DNA of 33,359 nt from assembly GCA_000173575.1 (NCBI GenBank), contig ABYL01000077.1, forward strand, positions 1 to 33,359. The letters are read 5' to 3'. Under the pieces are notes generated by a model. That model ran no database searches. It was not told where the DNA came from and saw only the letters and a program-made list of their open reading frames with translations. A program made the translations under genes and the position numbers. Source of the DNA: Burkholderia sp. H160 (GTDB taxonomy: Bacteria; Pseudomonadota; Gammaproteobacteria; Burkholderiales; Burkholderiaceae). The first letter of the stretch is position 1. Every line of letters begins with the position of its first letter. Below, in pieces: positions 17,454 through 26,041 of the stretch.

Positions 17454-20051
17454 ATGAGAATCGACAAACTCACCACTAAATTCCAGGAAGCGCTGGCGGA
17501 CGCCCAAAGTCTGGCGGTTGGCCACGACAATCAGTACATCGAACCGGTCCACGTGCTGGCGGCGCTCGTCGCGCAGCAGGACGGCTCCGCGCGCTCGCTG
17601 CTGTCGCGCGCCGGTGTGCATGTTCAGCCGCTGCAAACCGCATTGAACGACGCGATCACGCGGCTGCCGCAGGTGCGGGGCACCGACGGCAACGTGCAGA
17701 TCGGCCGCGACCTGACCGGTCTGCTGAACCAGGCCGACAAGGAAGCGCAGAAGCTCAACGACACGTTCATCGCGAGCGAGATGTTCCTGCTCGCGGTCGC
17801 TGACGACAAGGGCGACGTCGGCCGTCTGGCACGTGAGCACGGGCTGTCGCGCAAGGCGCTCGAAACCGCGATCGCCGCGGTGCGCGGCGGCTCGCAGGTA
17901 CACAGCCAGGACGCCGAAAGCCAGCGCGAAGCGCTGAAGAAATACACGATCGATCTGACCGAGCGCGCCCGCGCCGGCAAGCTCGATCCTGTGATCGGCC
18001 GCGACGACGAAATCCGCCGTTCCATTCAGATCCTGCAGCGCCGCACCAAGAACAATCCGGTGCTGATCGGCGAACCGGGTGTCGGCAAAACCGCGATCGT
18101 GGAAGGGCTCGCGCAACGTATCATCAACGGCGAAGTGCCGGAAACGCTGAAGAACAAGCGCGTGCTGTCGCTCGACATGGCCGCGCTGCTCGCGGGCGCC
18201 AAATATCGCGGCGAGTTCGAGGAACGCCTGAAGGCCGTGCTCAACGACATCGCGAAGGACGAGGGGCAGACCATCGTCTTCATCGACGAAATCCACACGA
18301 TGGTCGGCGCCGGCAAGGCCGAAGGCGCGATGGACGCGGGCAACATGCTCAAGCCGGCGCTGTCGCGCGGCGAGCTGCATTGCGTCGGCGCGACCACGCT
18401 CGACGAATACCGCAAGTACATCGAAAAGGATGCCGCGCTCGAGCGCCGCTTCCAGAAGGTGCTGGTGGATGAACCGTCGGTCGAGGCGACCATCGCGATC
18501 CTGCGCGGTTTGCAGGAGCGTTATGAGCTGCACCACGGCGTCGATATCACCGACCCGGCGATCGTCGCGGCGGCGGAGTTGTCGCATCGCTACATCACGG
18601 ACCGCTTCCTGCCGGACAAGGCGATCGACCTGATCGACGAAGCCGCGTCGAAGATCAAGATGGAAATCGACTCGAAGCCTGAAGAGATGGACCGGCTCGA
18701 CCGTCGTCTGATCCAGTTGAAGATCGAACGCGAAGCAGTGAAGAAGGAGAAGGACGAAGCGTCGCAGAAGCGCCTGCAGCTGATCGAAGAGGAAATCGAG
18801 CGGCTCAACCGCGAATATTCGGACCTCGAGGAAATCTGGACCGCGGAAAAAGCGGCGGTGCAGGGCAGCGCTCAGCTGAAGGAAGAGATCGAGAAGACGC
18901 GTGCGGAAATCACGCGTCTGCAGCGCGAGGGCAAGCTCGAGAAGGTGGCCGAATTGCAGTACGGCAAGCTGCCGGGTCTCGAAGCGCAGCTGAAGGAAGT
19001 GACGCGCGCCGAAGCCGAGGAGCAGAACAGTCCGAAGCGCCTGCGTCTGCTGCGCACGCAGGTTGGTGCGGAAGAAATCGCCGAGGTGGTGTCGCGTGCC
19101 ACGGGTATTCCGGTGTCGCGGATGATGCAGGGTGAGCGCGAAAAGCTGCTGCAGATCGAGTCGAAGCTGCATGAGCGGGTGGTCGGGCAGGACGAGGCGA
19201 TCAACGCGGTGGCCGATGCGATCCGACGCTCGCGCGCGGGTCTGTCGGACCCGAACCGTCCGTACGGCTCGTTCCTGTTCCTGGGACCGACCGGCGTCGG
19301 CAAGACCGAGCTGTGCAAGGCGCTGGCGTCGTTCCTGTTCGATTCGGAAGAGCACCTCATCCGGATCGACATGAGCGAGTTCATGGAGAAGCACAGCGTC
19401 GCGCGTCTGATCGGCGCGCCGCCGGGATATGTCGGCTACGAGGAGGGCGGCTATCTGACCGAGGCCGTGCGTCGCAAGCCGTATAGCGTGATCCTGCTCG
19501 ACGAAATCGAGAAGGCGCATCCGGACGTGTTCAACGTGCTGCTGCAGGTGCTCGACGACGGCCGCATGACCGATGGCCAGGGCCGCACCGTCGACTTCAA
19601 GAACACGGTGATCGTGATGACCTCGAACCTCGGCTCGCAGGTGATCCAGGCGATGGTCGGCGAGCCGCAGGAAGCGGTGAAAGACGCGGTGTGGGAAGAG
19701 GTGAAGCTGCACTTCCGGCCTGAGTTCCTGAACCGGATCGACGACGTCGTCGTGTTCCATGCGCTCGATCGCTCGAACATCCAGTCGATCGCGCGGATCC
19801 AGTTGGGGCGTCTGCACGAACGGCTCGCCAAGCTCGACATGCAACTGGTGGTGTCGGATGCGGCGCTCGAGCACATCGGCAAGGTCGGCTACGATCCGCT
19901 GTTCGGTGCGCGACCGCTGAAGCGCGCGATTCAGCAGGAGATCGAGAACCCGATCGCGAAGCTGATCCTCGCCGGCAAGTTCGGTCCGAAGGATGTGATT
20001 CCGGTCGAAGTGGACAACGGCGAGCTGGTGTTCGAGCGCGTCGTGCACTGA
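17454..20051 (+). CDS. clpB: ATP-dependent disaggregase ClpB
   Basis: An 865-residue Hsp100 AAA+ chaperone that threads aggregated proteins through its hexamer pore together with DnaK/DnaJ. Domains in order: Clp N-domain repeats (about 1-150); NBD1 with Walker A GEPGVGKT (206-213) and Walker [10 protein letters not shown]; a coiled-coil middle domain (about 400-525) rich in Glu/Lys/Arg heptads; NBD2 with Walker A GPTGVGKT (611-618) and Walker [16 protein letters not shown]; and a C-terminal domain with [10 protein letters not shown]. The M-domain identifies ClpB rather than ClpA/ClpC. ATG 17454 has a strong GGAGG seven bases upstream; an in-frame upstream start at 17424 overlaps the promoter and is rejected. 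Confidence 0.98.
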   Translation: MRIDKLTTKFQEALADAQSLAVGHDNQYIEPVHVLAALVAQQDGSARSLLSRAGVHVQPLQTALNDAITRLPQVRGTDGNVQIGRDLTGLLNQADKEAQKLNDTFIASEMFLLAVADDKGDVGRLAREHGLSRKALETAIAAVRGGSQVHSQDAESQREALKKYTIDLTERARAGKLDPVIGRDDEIRRSIQILQRRTKNNPVLIGEPGVGKTAIVEGLAQRIINGEVPETLKNKRVLSLDMAALLAGAKYRGEFEERLKAVLNDIAKDEGQTIVFIDEIHTMVGAGKAEGAMDAGNMLKPALSRGELHCVGATTLDEYRKYIEKDAALERRFQKVLVDEPSVEATIAILRGLQERYELHHGVDITDPAIVAAAELSHRYITDRFLPDKAIDLIDEAASKIKMEIDSKPEEMDRLDRRLIQLKIEREAVKKEKDEASQKRLQLIEEEIERLNREYSDLEEIWTAEKAAVQGSAQLKEEIEKTRAEITRLQREGKLEKVAELQYGKLPGLEAQLKEVTRAEAEEQNSPKRLRLLRTQVGAEEIAEVVSRATGIPVSRMMQGEREKLLQIESKLHERVVGQDEAINAVADAIRRSRAGLSDPNRPYGSFLFLGPTGVGKTELCKALASFLFDSEEHLIRIDMSEFMEKHSVARLIGAPPGYVGYEEGGYLTEAVRRKPYSVILLDEIEKAHPDVFNVLLQVLDDGRMTDGQGRTVDFKNTVIVMTSNLGSQVIQAMVGEPQEAVKDAVWEEVKLHFRPEFLNRIDDVVVFHALDRSNIQSIARIQLGRLHERLAKLDMQLVVSDAALEHIGKVGYDPLFGARPLKRAIQQEIENPIAKLILAGKFGPKDVIPVEVDNGELVFERVVH

Positions 20052-20109
20052 GCGCGGTGCTCGGATGACGCGATGGGGCGGCGGCAGTCCTGCCGTTCCC
20101 GCCGACGTT

Positions 20110-20152
20110 AAAAAACCGGCAACGAAGGCGGCTTCGTTGCCGGTTTTCTTTT
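20110..20152. terminator. Strong, nearly symmetrical terminator after clpB
   Basis: CCGGCAACGAAG (20116-20127) and CTTCGTTGCCGG (20132-20143) form a perfect 12-bp stem with a 4-base loop. It is followed by TTTTCTTTT on the plus strand and flanked by an A-run on the other side. It terminates clpB and may also stop minus-strand transcription from the yidB-like gene. Confidence 0.95.
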
Positions 20153-20228
20153 GCCCGCCGGTTTCGAGCGGGTGCGTCACCGTCGACCGGCGGCTTACGT
20201 AACCGCCAGCGAATGGCACACAGCGTCT

Positions 20229-20660
20229 TTAAGCGTTGCCCTTGTTGCCGAGCAGCGAGGACAGGCCGCCAAGCGCGCCGAGCACCGAGGTCGTGTCCAG
20301 CTTGCCCTCGGCCGGCACCTGGCCGTCCGGGGTGGCCGCGTTGACGACGTGCGGCAGGATCTGCGACAGCAGACCCGTCACCTGATCCGGCTGGACGCCG
20401 GCCTTGGCGGCGAGGTCGCTCACTGCTTGCGAGCCGAGCACGCCATGCAGCGCTTCGGGCGCGATCGGCTGGTTTTCGCCATTGCCGACCCACGACGACA
20501 CGACGTCGCCGAGGCCCTTTTCCTGGAAGCGCTGGATCAGGCCGTTCAGGCCGCCCGGCTGGTTGTTGACGAATTCGAGCGCGGCTGAGATCAGCGCTTG
20601 CTGGCCGCCGCCTTCTGGCGATTTGCCAAACAGGGAACCGATGGTGTCGAGTAGGCTCAT
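20229..20660 (-). CDS. YidB-family (DUF937) protein
   Basis: A 143-residue protein starting MSLLDTIGSLFGKSPEGGG. The family features are visible: a Gly/Gln-rich segment after the first helix, NQPGGLNGLIQRFQEKGLGDVVSSWVGNGENQPI, then LAAKAGVQPDQVTGLLSQILPHVVNAATPDGQVP and a Gly/Leu-rich end. This matches E. coli YidB, whose function is not established. No signal peptide or transmembrane helix is evident. ATG 20660 has AGAGAG upstream; an in-frame start at 20768 would give an Arg-rich extension overlapping the upstream gene and is rejected. It follows the ComEA-like gene on the same strand after 104 bases. Confidence 0.85.
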   Translation of the reverse strand: MSLLDTIGSLFGKSPEGGGQQALISAALEFVNNQPGGLNGLIQRFQEKGLGDVVSSWVGNGENQPIAPEALHGVLGSQAVSDLAAKAGVQPDQVTGLLSQILPHVVNAATPDGQVPAEGKLDTTSVLGALGGLSSLLGNKGNA

Positions 20661-20764
20661 GACGGACTCTCTTGAATGCCGGCGCGTGCGTGACGGCCGG
20701 GTGGGTGACGACGACGCGCGGTTGCGCGGCGCGGTGAAACGCAAGGGCTCCGGCCCCGTCAGCA

Positions 20765-21334
20765 TCATGCGCCGGACGCGGCCGCGGCGGATGCCGCCTT
20801 GCTCTTCTTCGCTTTCTGCTTCGAAGCTTTGGTGCCGGATGCTTCGGCCGGTGCGCTAGCTGCCGCGGCGGCCGGAGCTGCGACTGCCGCGTCGGACGCA
20901 GCGGCCTTGCCCTTCTTCTTCGACTTCGACGTCATCGCGGCCGAGGCGGGCGCGGCCGGCGTGGCGGCGGGTGGGGCGGTGGTTGCCGCAGGAGCCGCCG
21001 GCGCCATCTTCGTGCCCGCCGGGCTGCCCGATTTCGTCGACGTTTTCGCGCCGGTCGGCGGCACCGATGAACCGTTGATCGTCAGCCCGGCCGCTTCAAG
21101 GTTCGCGACCGATTTCTGGCCGAGGCCCTTCACGCGCGTGGCGAGATCGTCGGCGTTCTTGAACGGGCCGTTTTTGGCACGTTCGTCGAGGATCGCTTGC
21201 GCATGCACGGGGCCGATGCCCTTGACCGATTCGAGTGCAGCCTGATCGGCGGTATTCACTTCGACGGCCGCCGCAAATCCGGCCGATAGCGACAAAACCA
21301 CAGCGACGCAAAGCATGAAAAGCTTTCTCAACAT
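20765..21334 (-). CDS. Secreted ComEA-like helix-hairpin-helix protein with Ala/Lys/Pro-rich tail
   Basis: A 189-residue protein. Residues 1 to about 23 (MLRKLFMLCVAVVLSLSAGFAAA) form a signal peptide with an AxA cleavage site. A ComEA-type helix-hairpin-helix DNA-binding domain follows (VEVNTADQAALESVKGIGP, then ILDERAKNGPFKNADDL and VKGLGQKSVANL). From about residue 95 to the end the sequence is low-complexity Ala/Pro/Thr and then Lys/Ala/Ser, resembling histone-H1-like tails. The domain suggests non-specific DNA binding in the periplasm, as in DNA uptake, but the tail is unusual for ComEA. The ATG at 21334 has GGAG eight bases upstream and is preferred over the GTG three codons earlier. 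Confidence 0.85.
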   Translation of the reverse strand: MLRKLFMLCVAVVLSLSAGFAAAVEVNTADQAALESVKGIGPVHAQAILDERAKNGPFKNADDLATRVKGLGQKSVANLEAAGLTINGSSVPPTGAKTSTKSGSPAGTKMAPAAPAATTAPPAATPAAPASAAMTSKSKKKGKAAASDAAVAAPAAAAASAPAEASGTKASKQKAKKSKAASAAAASGA

Positions 21335-21449
21335 GGCAAGCACTCCATTGAGGGCAAAAAGTTAGCCGGGAACGGACGGCGCATTCTGTCAGCGGGCGCT
21401 GCGTTTAAGCATAGGACAAATCGCAGGCCCGATTTGAGATAGCGGACGA

Positions 21450-21478
21450 TTTATACCGATCTATTGATGACAAGTAAA
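21450..21478 (-). promoter_or_regulatory. Sigma-70-type promoter toward the ComEA-like gene
   Basis: On the minus strand TTTACT (21478-21473), a 17-base spacer and TATAAA (21455-21450) match -35 and -10 elements in the AT-rich part of the gap. The leader would be about 110 bases. Confidence 0.5.
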
Positions 21479-21528
21479 TCTGGCCAAACAATATTTAAAA
21501 CTTTTATCGGCGGGTGTAACGCCTGTGA

Positions 21529-21558
21529 ATTTATCGATCGATATCGTCGGCGATAAAT
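21529..21558. repeat. Inverted repeat ATTTATCG...CGATAAAT
   Basis: Perfect 8-base arms (21529-21536 and 21551-21558) lie 14 bases apart in the AT-rich gap, between the ComEA-like promoter and the MerR promoter. It could be an operator for an unknown regulator. Confidence 0.4.
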
Positions 21559-21580
21559 CGAAATCGACAGCGCGCGACGC

Positions 21581-21611
21581 TTGACTTAGAGTGCACTCGA
21601 AGTCCTAACCT
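21581..21611 (+). promoter_or_regulatory. MerR-type promoter/operator with 19-bp spacer
   Basis: TTGACT (21581-21586) and TAACCT (21606-21611) are separated by exactly 19 bases, the hallmark of MerR-activated promoters. The spacer region holds the dyad CTTAGAGTGCACTCGAAG. It lies directly upstream of the MerR gene at 21621, so autoregulation of the two-gene operon is expected. Confidence 0.82.
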
Positions 21612-21620
21612 GAGTCCGTC

Positions 21621-22148
21621 ATGTCGAAACACTCAACCGCGCTCACCATCGGTCAGGTCGCCGAAACGATCGGCGTTTCCACGCACACGCTGCGCTATTA
21701 CGAACAAGCCGGCCTGATCCGGCCGGTCGGGCGCACGCAGGCGGGGCACCGGCTGTACTCGCCGGCCGATCTCGACTGGTTGCGCTTCGTGATGCGCCTG
21801 AAGACAACGGGCATGTCGATCTCCGGCATGCAGCAGATCGCCGCTCTGCGCGCGCAAGGCCATCCGACGATGCGCGCGCGCCGCGACTTGCTGGTCGCGC
21901 ATCGCACCGAACTGCTCGCGCGGATCGCCGATCTGCAGAGCAACCTCGGCGCGATCGAAGACAAGATCGCGTACTACGAGGCGGCCACGAGCGGCGCGGT
22001 TGAGCCTGATCCGGCACGGCAGGACGACGAAACCTCGTCGTCCTCACACGCCAACAAGGACTCGCAATGGACTACGCACACAACGACCGCTACACGCGCG
22101 GCTGGGACAAGCTCCGGGAAATCGACGGTTCGGCGGGCGAGCAGGTAA
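21621..22148 (+). CDS. MerR-family transcriptional regulator
   Basis: A 175-residue regulator. The MerR winged-helix domain is at the N-terminus (LTIGQVAETIGVSTHTLRYYEQAGLIRPVGR, then HRLYSPADLDWLRFVMRLKTTGMSISGMQQ). A dimerising coiled coil (about 85-120, LLARIADLQSNLGAIEDKIAYYE) follows. No Cys is present, so it cannot be a thiol-, metal-Cys- or formaldehyde-Cys-type sensor, and the signal is unknown. The end beyond about residue 145 is Ser/Thr/Arg-rich and overlaps the next gene by 82 bases in another frame, so the C-terminus may be non-functional. It sits behind a textbook MerR promoter and is expected to control itself and the downstream carboxymuconolactone-decarboxylase-family gene. 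Confidence 0.88.
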   Translation: MSKHSTALTIGQVAETIGVSTHTLRYYEQAGLIRPVGRTQAGHRLYSPADLDWLRFVMRLKTTGMSISGMQQIAALRAQGHPTMRARRDLLVAHRTELLARIADLQSNLGAIEDKIAYYEAATSGAVEPDPARQDDETSSSSHANKDSQWTTHTTTATRAAGTSSGKSTVRRASR

Positions 22149-22477
22149 TCGCCGCGCTCGCACCAGTCGCGCCGGAATTCGGGCGCCTGCTGATCGAATT
22201 CGGCTTCGGCGACATCTACAGCCGGCCGCAGCTCGATCTGCGCACACGTGAGATCGCGACGATCGCGTCGCTGGCGACCCTCGGCTGCGCGCAGCCGCAG
22301 CTGAAGGTACATATCGAGGCGGCGCTGAACGTCGGCTGCACGCGCGAGCAGATCGTCGAGGTGTTCATGCAGATGGCGCTTTATGCGGGCTTTCCGGCCG
22401 CACTGAATGCGCTGTTCGCGGCGCGGGAGATTTTCGAGCGCAGGGATCGGGAGGAGGAGGCCGCGGACGCAGCGTAG
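22067..22477 (+). CDS. Carboxymuconolactone decarboxylase family protein
   Basis: A 136-residue all-helical protein of the CMD/AhpD-like fold, probably oligomeric. The conserved core is LDLRTREIATIASLATLGCAQPQLKVHIEAALNVGCTREQIVEVFMQMALYAGFPAALNA, with Cys74 and His82 in the active-site region. The AhpD CxxC pair is absent, so it is closer to the PcaC-like branch than to a peroxidase. A true aromatic-degradation role is not supported because no other protocatechuate genes are nearby. AAGGA lies before the ATG at 22067, inside the 3' end of the MerR gene. The pair MerR plus CMD-family protein recurs in proteobacteria and is usually interpreted as a stress-inducible unit. Confidence 0.87.
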   Translation: MDYAHNDRYTRGWDKLREIDGSAGEQVIAALAPVAPEFGRLLIEFGFGDIYSRPQLDLRTREIATIASLATLGCAQPQLKVHIEAALNVGCTREQIVEVFMQMALYAGFPAALNALFAAREIFERRDREEEAADAA

Positions 22478-22606
22478 AGGGTTGAGCTGCGCCGGGGAGA
22501 AGAACGGCCGATGCGGGGCGGGGTGTGCCTTGCCCTGGGCTTGGACGCAACTAACGGCCCGATTAGCGCTATTCGTGACTGTCGTACTGTACTGTGCCCA
22601 ACGCCC

Positions 22607-23992
22607 TCAAATAGGCGAATCAACCCGCACCCCCGCATCCTCGCGCAAATACCGGTGGCTCACGATCCGCCAGTACACGAGCAGGCCGATCCCGGCAATC
22701 GCGAGACTCGCGGTATTCGCGACCCAGAATCCGCGTGCACCGGTCAGCCAGGGCGGCGTCAGACCGGTCGTATCGAAGCCGAGCGCATAGCCGCCGCCGA
22801 GCCCGACGCCCCAGAGCGCGACCGCATAGATGACGGTCGGCACGACCGCGACCTTGTAGGCGCGCAGCACGAACGCGGTCGTGATCTGCAACGCGTCGAA
22901 CAGGTGATAGCAGGCGACGATCAGCACCAGCGGCAACGCCTTCGCCGCGACCTCCGCGTCTGTCGTATAGCCATCGACGATATACGGCCGCAGCGCGAGC
23001 ACGAGCGCACCATAGCAGCAGGCGATCGCAACCGCCATCGCGATGCCGTGACGCGACAGCGTGCGTGCCGCCTGCGGCCGATGCGCGCCGAGCGCCTGCG
23101 CGACCAGTGTCGACGACGCGATGCCGATCGACAGCGGCGTCATATAGAGCACCGCGCCGATGTTGCCGGCGATCTGATGCCCGGCGAGCGTCGTCGTGCC
23201 GAAACGCGCGATGAAGAGCGCCATGAACGTGTACGACGTGACCTCGATCAGGTACGACAGCCCCATCGGAATACCGAGCCGCAGTTGTGCGGCCTGGCGC
23301 TTCCAGACCGGCCAGCAGAAGTGCGTGAAGATACCGAGTTGCTTGAAATCGTCGACGCGCGCGAGCAGCAGCATGCCTAGCGTCGCGAGGCCCCAGTTGA
23401 GCAGCGTGCTCGCGAGCGCGCAGCCCGGACCGCCCAACGCCGGCACGCCGAGGCCACCGAAAATGAACCATGTATTGAGCGGTATTTTCAGCAACAGCGC
23501 GGCGACCTGCAGGAACATCACGAGCCGCGGTTTGCCGAGCGCATTGGCGACCGAACTGTAGACCCGGAAGGCGAGGCCGGCCGGCAGCCCGAACGCGAGA
23601 ATCCGCAGATACGCGAGCGTGCGCTCGTGCAGCGCATCGGGCACGCGCGACAACGCGAGCAGCGGCCCGGGAAAAAACAGGATCAGAAAGCCGATCATGG
23701 TCAGCGCGGCCGCGAGCCACCATGACTGGCGCACCTCTTCGCCGATCTCGCCATAGCGGCGCGCGCCGTACAGTTGCGCGGCGATCGGCTGCAGCGCGGT
23801 CAGAATGCCGGTCAGGCCGATATAGACCGAGATGTAGATCGACGAGCCGAGGCCGAGCGCGGCCAGATCGACGGCCGAGTAGCGCCCGACCATCGCCGTA
23901 TCGATCACGCCGAACGCGATGATGGCCAACTGGCCGATCAATACGGGCCACGCGAGCGCGGCGATTTTCCGTACGTCGGCGAATAGGGTCAC
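22607..23992 (-). CDS. MATE-family efflux transporter
   Basis: A 461-residue inner-membrane protein with about twelve hydrophobic helices in two repeated halves, each opening with the MATE-type pattern (KIAALAWPVLIGQLAIIAFGVIDTAMVGRYS in the first, RLGIPMGLSYLIEVTSYTFMALFIARFG in the second). This is the NorM-like branch that exports cationic drugs by Na+ or H+ antiport. The start is a GTG at 23992 (MTLFADVRKIAAL) that overlaps the TGA of the upstream membrane glycosyltransferase gene (GTGA). The frame stays open further upstream but is Arg/Pro-rich there. The overlap implies coupled translation and a possible shared role in envelope lipid or glycan export; that part is inference. Confidence 0.92.
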   Translation of the reverse strand: MTLFADVRKIAALAWPVLIGQLAIIAFGVIDTAMVGRYSAVDLAALGLGSSIYISVYIGLTGILTALQPIAAQLYGARRYGEIGEEVRQSWWLAAALTMIGFLILFFPGPLLALSRVPDALHERTLAYLRILAFGLPAGLAFRVYSSVANALGKPRLVMFLQVAALLLKIPLNTWFIFGGLGVPALGGPGCALASTLLNWGLATLGMLLLARVDDFKQLGIFTHFCWPVWKRQAAQLRLGIPMGLSYLIEVTSYTFMALFIARFGTTTLAGHQIAGNIGAVLYMTPLSIGIASSTLVAQALGAHRPQAARTLSRHGIAMAVAIACCYGALVLALRPYIVDGYTTDAEVAAKALPLVLIVACYHLFDALQITTAFVLRAYKVAVVPTVIYAVALWGVGLGGGYALGFDTTGLTPPWLTGARGFWVANTASLAIAGIGLLVYWRIVSHRYLREDAGVRVDSPI

Positions 23993-25746
23993 TTGAGCTT
24001 CTTGTGCCAGTTGCGGTGGTTGGCGGGCGGCGGCTTGGGACGGTCGATGCGCACGTACAGGCGGAAGCGCTCGTCGCGGTCGGCGGCGCGCCGGCCTTCC
24101 CACACGAGCTTCCAGATGTAGTCGGGCAGCGCGCTCGGGTCGCCGTAGTCCTGCGAGTCCTGACGCAGGATCACGTCGCAGTCCTGGTCGAACGAGAAGT
24201 GCATGTCGCCGAAATACGCGAACGTCGCAATCTGCGCATTGCCGAGGCGCACCGGCGAGATGCAGGTGTAGTCATCGGGCAAGTGGTTGGCGATCTGCTG
24301 CGCGACGTCACGATAGGTCCGGCTGTAGTTGACGACCGGCAGCCACAACGTCATCAGCAGCACCCACATCAGCGTGGTGCCGGCGCTCGACAGTACGACG
24401 CTGCGCCACAGTACCTTCGGATGACGCGCGAGGCGCCAGCGCACCAGCAGGAACCAGCACACGGTTACCGCGATCGCACACACGAACGACAGGATCTTGA
24501 ACTCCGGCACGAAGCCGGGCGCGAGCCGCGCGAGATTACGCGCGAGCGGATGCGGAAAGCCGGTCAAACTCGCCGCATACACGAGCCACACGAAGCTGCC
24601 GAGGATCGTGAAGCTCAGCAGCGCGAACCAGTCGATCGCGTTGATCGCGCCGCGCTTGAGCGTCGGCAGCGCGAAAGCGGCGAGCACCGCGAGCGGCGGC
24701 AGCAGCAGCATGTAGAGCCGGTTCGACTGATGGCTTTGCAGCACGACGAGCACGAACAGCGGTCCGATCACCGACAGCGGAATCGCCACGTGCGGCGCTC
24801 GGCGCAGTCCCTTCCAGCTGAACCACGACCACAGCGCGAGCGGCCAGGCGGGCCACGTGAAGAGCGGCAGGTTTTTCAGCGCGTAGGCGGCGACCGAGCC
24901 GGGCGGGCCCGCGAACGAGCTCAGGCTCACGTGAAGCCACTGATTCAGATACCAGACGGCGTCGTCGGGGAAGGCGGCGAGCGCGATGATCGGCCACGAC
25001 ACCGCGAGCACGAGCGCAACGGGCAGACCCGCGAGCAGCAGCCAGCGCGATCGCGTTTCGCGCACGATCAGCGTCATCGCGAGCGTACCGAGCAGCAGCG
25101 CGGCGACCAGCACCGGGCTGCTCGCAAGCGTGACGAGGCCAATCGCGAGACCCCAGATCAGCGCGCCCTGGATCGGCTTGTCGATCATGCGCACGAGGCC
25201 GTAGACGAGCATCGCGATGCAGACGAACTGTGCAAGTTGCGGCGTGGTTTCGTGGCCGCGCTCGGCGAGGCCGAAGCACGCGAGCAGGATCAGCAGCGCG
25301 CCATCGGCGAGCGTGCGGCCGTAGTCGCGCGGCTCCGGCTCGCCGCCGAAGGCATATTTGAACGGCTGCACTTCGGCGCGCCGGCCGAGCAGATAGGCCG
25401 CATACCAGACGAATGCAAAGCCCGCGCAGAACAGCAGGCCCGTGAATACGCGTGAGGCGTTGCTCGCGTCGACCCACGGCGCGAGTACGCGTATCGCGCT
25501 CGCGCCGAGCCAGTAGCCGAGCGGGCCGTCCTCGGTCAGATACTTGCCGACGAGGTTCGGCAGCAGCCAGTCGTGTGCGCCGCCGTTCGCCATCGTCCAC
25601 ATGACACCGAAGCCGGCTGCGTCCTCGTTCTTCCATGGATCGCGGCCAAAGAGGCCAAACGATGCGTAGACGAAACAGATGGTCAGCAGCAGCCAGCGCG
25701 GCAACGCACTGGTCGCTGAAGCAGTGAGGCGAACGACAGGTCTCAT
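23989..25746 (-). CDS. ArnT/PMT-like polytopic membrane glycosyltransferase (GT-C fold), substrate unknown
   Basis: A 585-residue protein with about a dozen hydrophobic helices and a soluble C-terminal domain ending KPPPANHRNWHKKLK. The first periplasmic loop, KNEDAAGFGVMWTMANGGAHDWLLPNLVGKYL then TEDGPLGYWLGA, follows the layout of the ArnT loop (SDEGRYAEM...GDWITP...FEKPPLQTW). Acidic residues Glu41/Asp42 and Glu72/Asp73 sit at the equivalent positions. It is therefore a distant relative of the ArnT in this same window, likely using a polyprenyl-phosphate sugar. The ATG at 25746 (MRPVVRL) is chosen over an upstream frame extension that is Pro/Arg-rich. The gene is coupled to the MATE transporter by a GTGA overlap. 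Confidence 0.75.
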   Translation of the reverse strand: MRPVVRLTASATSALPRWLLLTICFVYASFGLFGRDPWKNEDAAGFGVMWTMANGGAHDWLLPNLVGKYLTEDGPLGYWLGASAIRVLAPWVDASNASRVFTGLLFCAGFAFVWYAAYLLGRRAEVQPFKYAFGGEPEPRDYGRTLADGALLILLACFGLAERGHETTPQLAQFVCIAMLVYGLVRMIDKPIQGALIWGLAIGLVTLASSPVLVAALLLGTLAMTLIVRETRSRWLLLAGLPVALVLAVSWPIIALAAFPDDAVWYLNQWLHVSLSSFAGPPGSVAAYALKNLPLFTWPAWPLALWSWFSWKGLRRAPHVAIPLSVIGPLFVLVVLQSHQSNRLYMLLLPPLAVLAAFALPTLKRGAINAIDWFALLSFTILGSFVWLVYAASLTGFPHPLARNLARLAPGFVPEFKILSFVCAIAVTVCWFLLVRWRLARHPKVLWRSVVLSSAGTTLMWVLLMTLWLPVVNYSRTYRDVAQQIANHLPDDYTCISPVRLGNAQIATFAYFGDMHFSFDQDCDVILRQDSQDYGDPSALPDYIWKLVWEGRRAADRDERFRLYVRIDRPKPPPANHRNWHKKLK

Positions 25747-25971
25747 GCGGTATGTGGAGTCAGGATAAGCGATGCAGCCGGGGCGGGCCGGCGGGTCAGG
25801 ATGGCAGGGCCCGGCTCGAGCATCCGGCATTGTAGTCGTGCCGTGCGATGCACGTCACGGCCGGTAACTTCCAGCAATGCCAGCGGGCAAGCTGTAACAC
25901 GGTGCCGTGAAAGCGCGGCGTGCCGGTTCCGGGGCGAGGCTTGGCGCGGCAGCCGCACAAGCACAGGCGAC

Positions 25972-26000
25972 AAAAAAGGGCAGCTCGCGCTGCCCTTTCT
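25972..26000 (-). terminator. Terminator downstream of rpmE2
   Basis: Minus-strand stem AAGGGCAGC/GCTGCCCTT with a 4-base loop runs into TTTTTT (25977-25972), 42 bases after the rpmE2 stop. Confidence 0.92.
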
Positions 26001-26041
26001 GTTTGCTCCGTTGCCGGCCTGAAGCCGGCACCGTTGCGGTA

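Noticed and set aside
17280-20219. A 979-codon open frame on the minus strand opposite clpB
   Set aside because: It is the antisense of clpB and crosses the sigma-32 promoter and the clpB terminator. Composition is His/Arg/Leu/Asp-rich with no recognisable domain.
24004-25455. A 483-codon plus-strand frame opposite the ArnT-like gene
   Set aside because: Extremely Arg/Glu/Gln/His-rich product, as expected for the complement of a hydrophobic coding strand.
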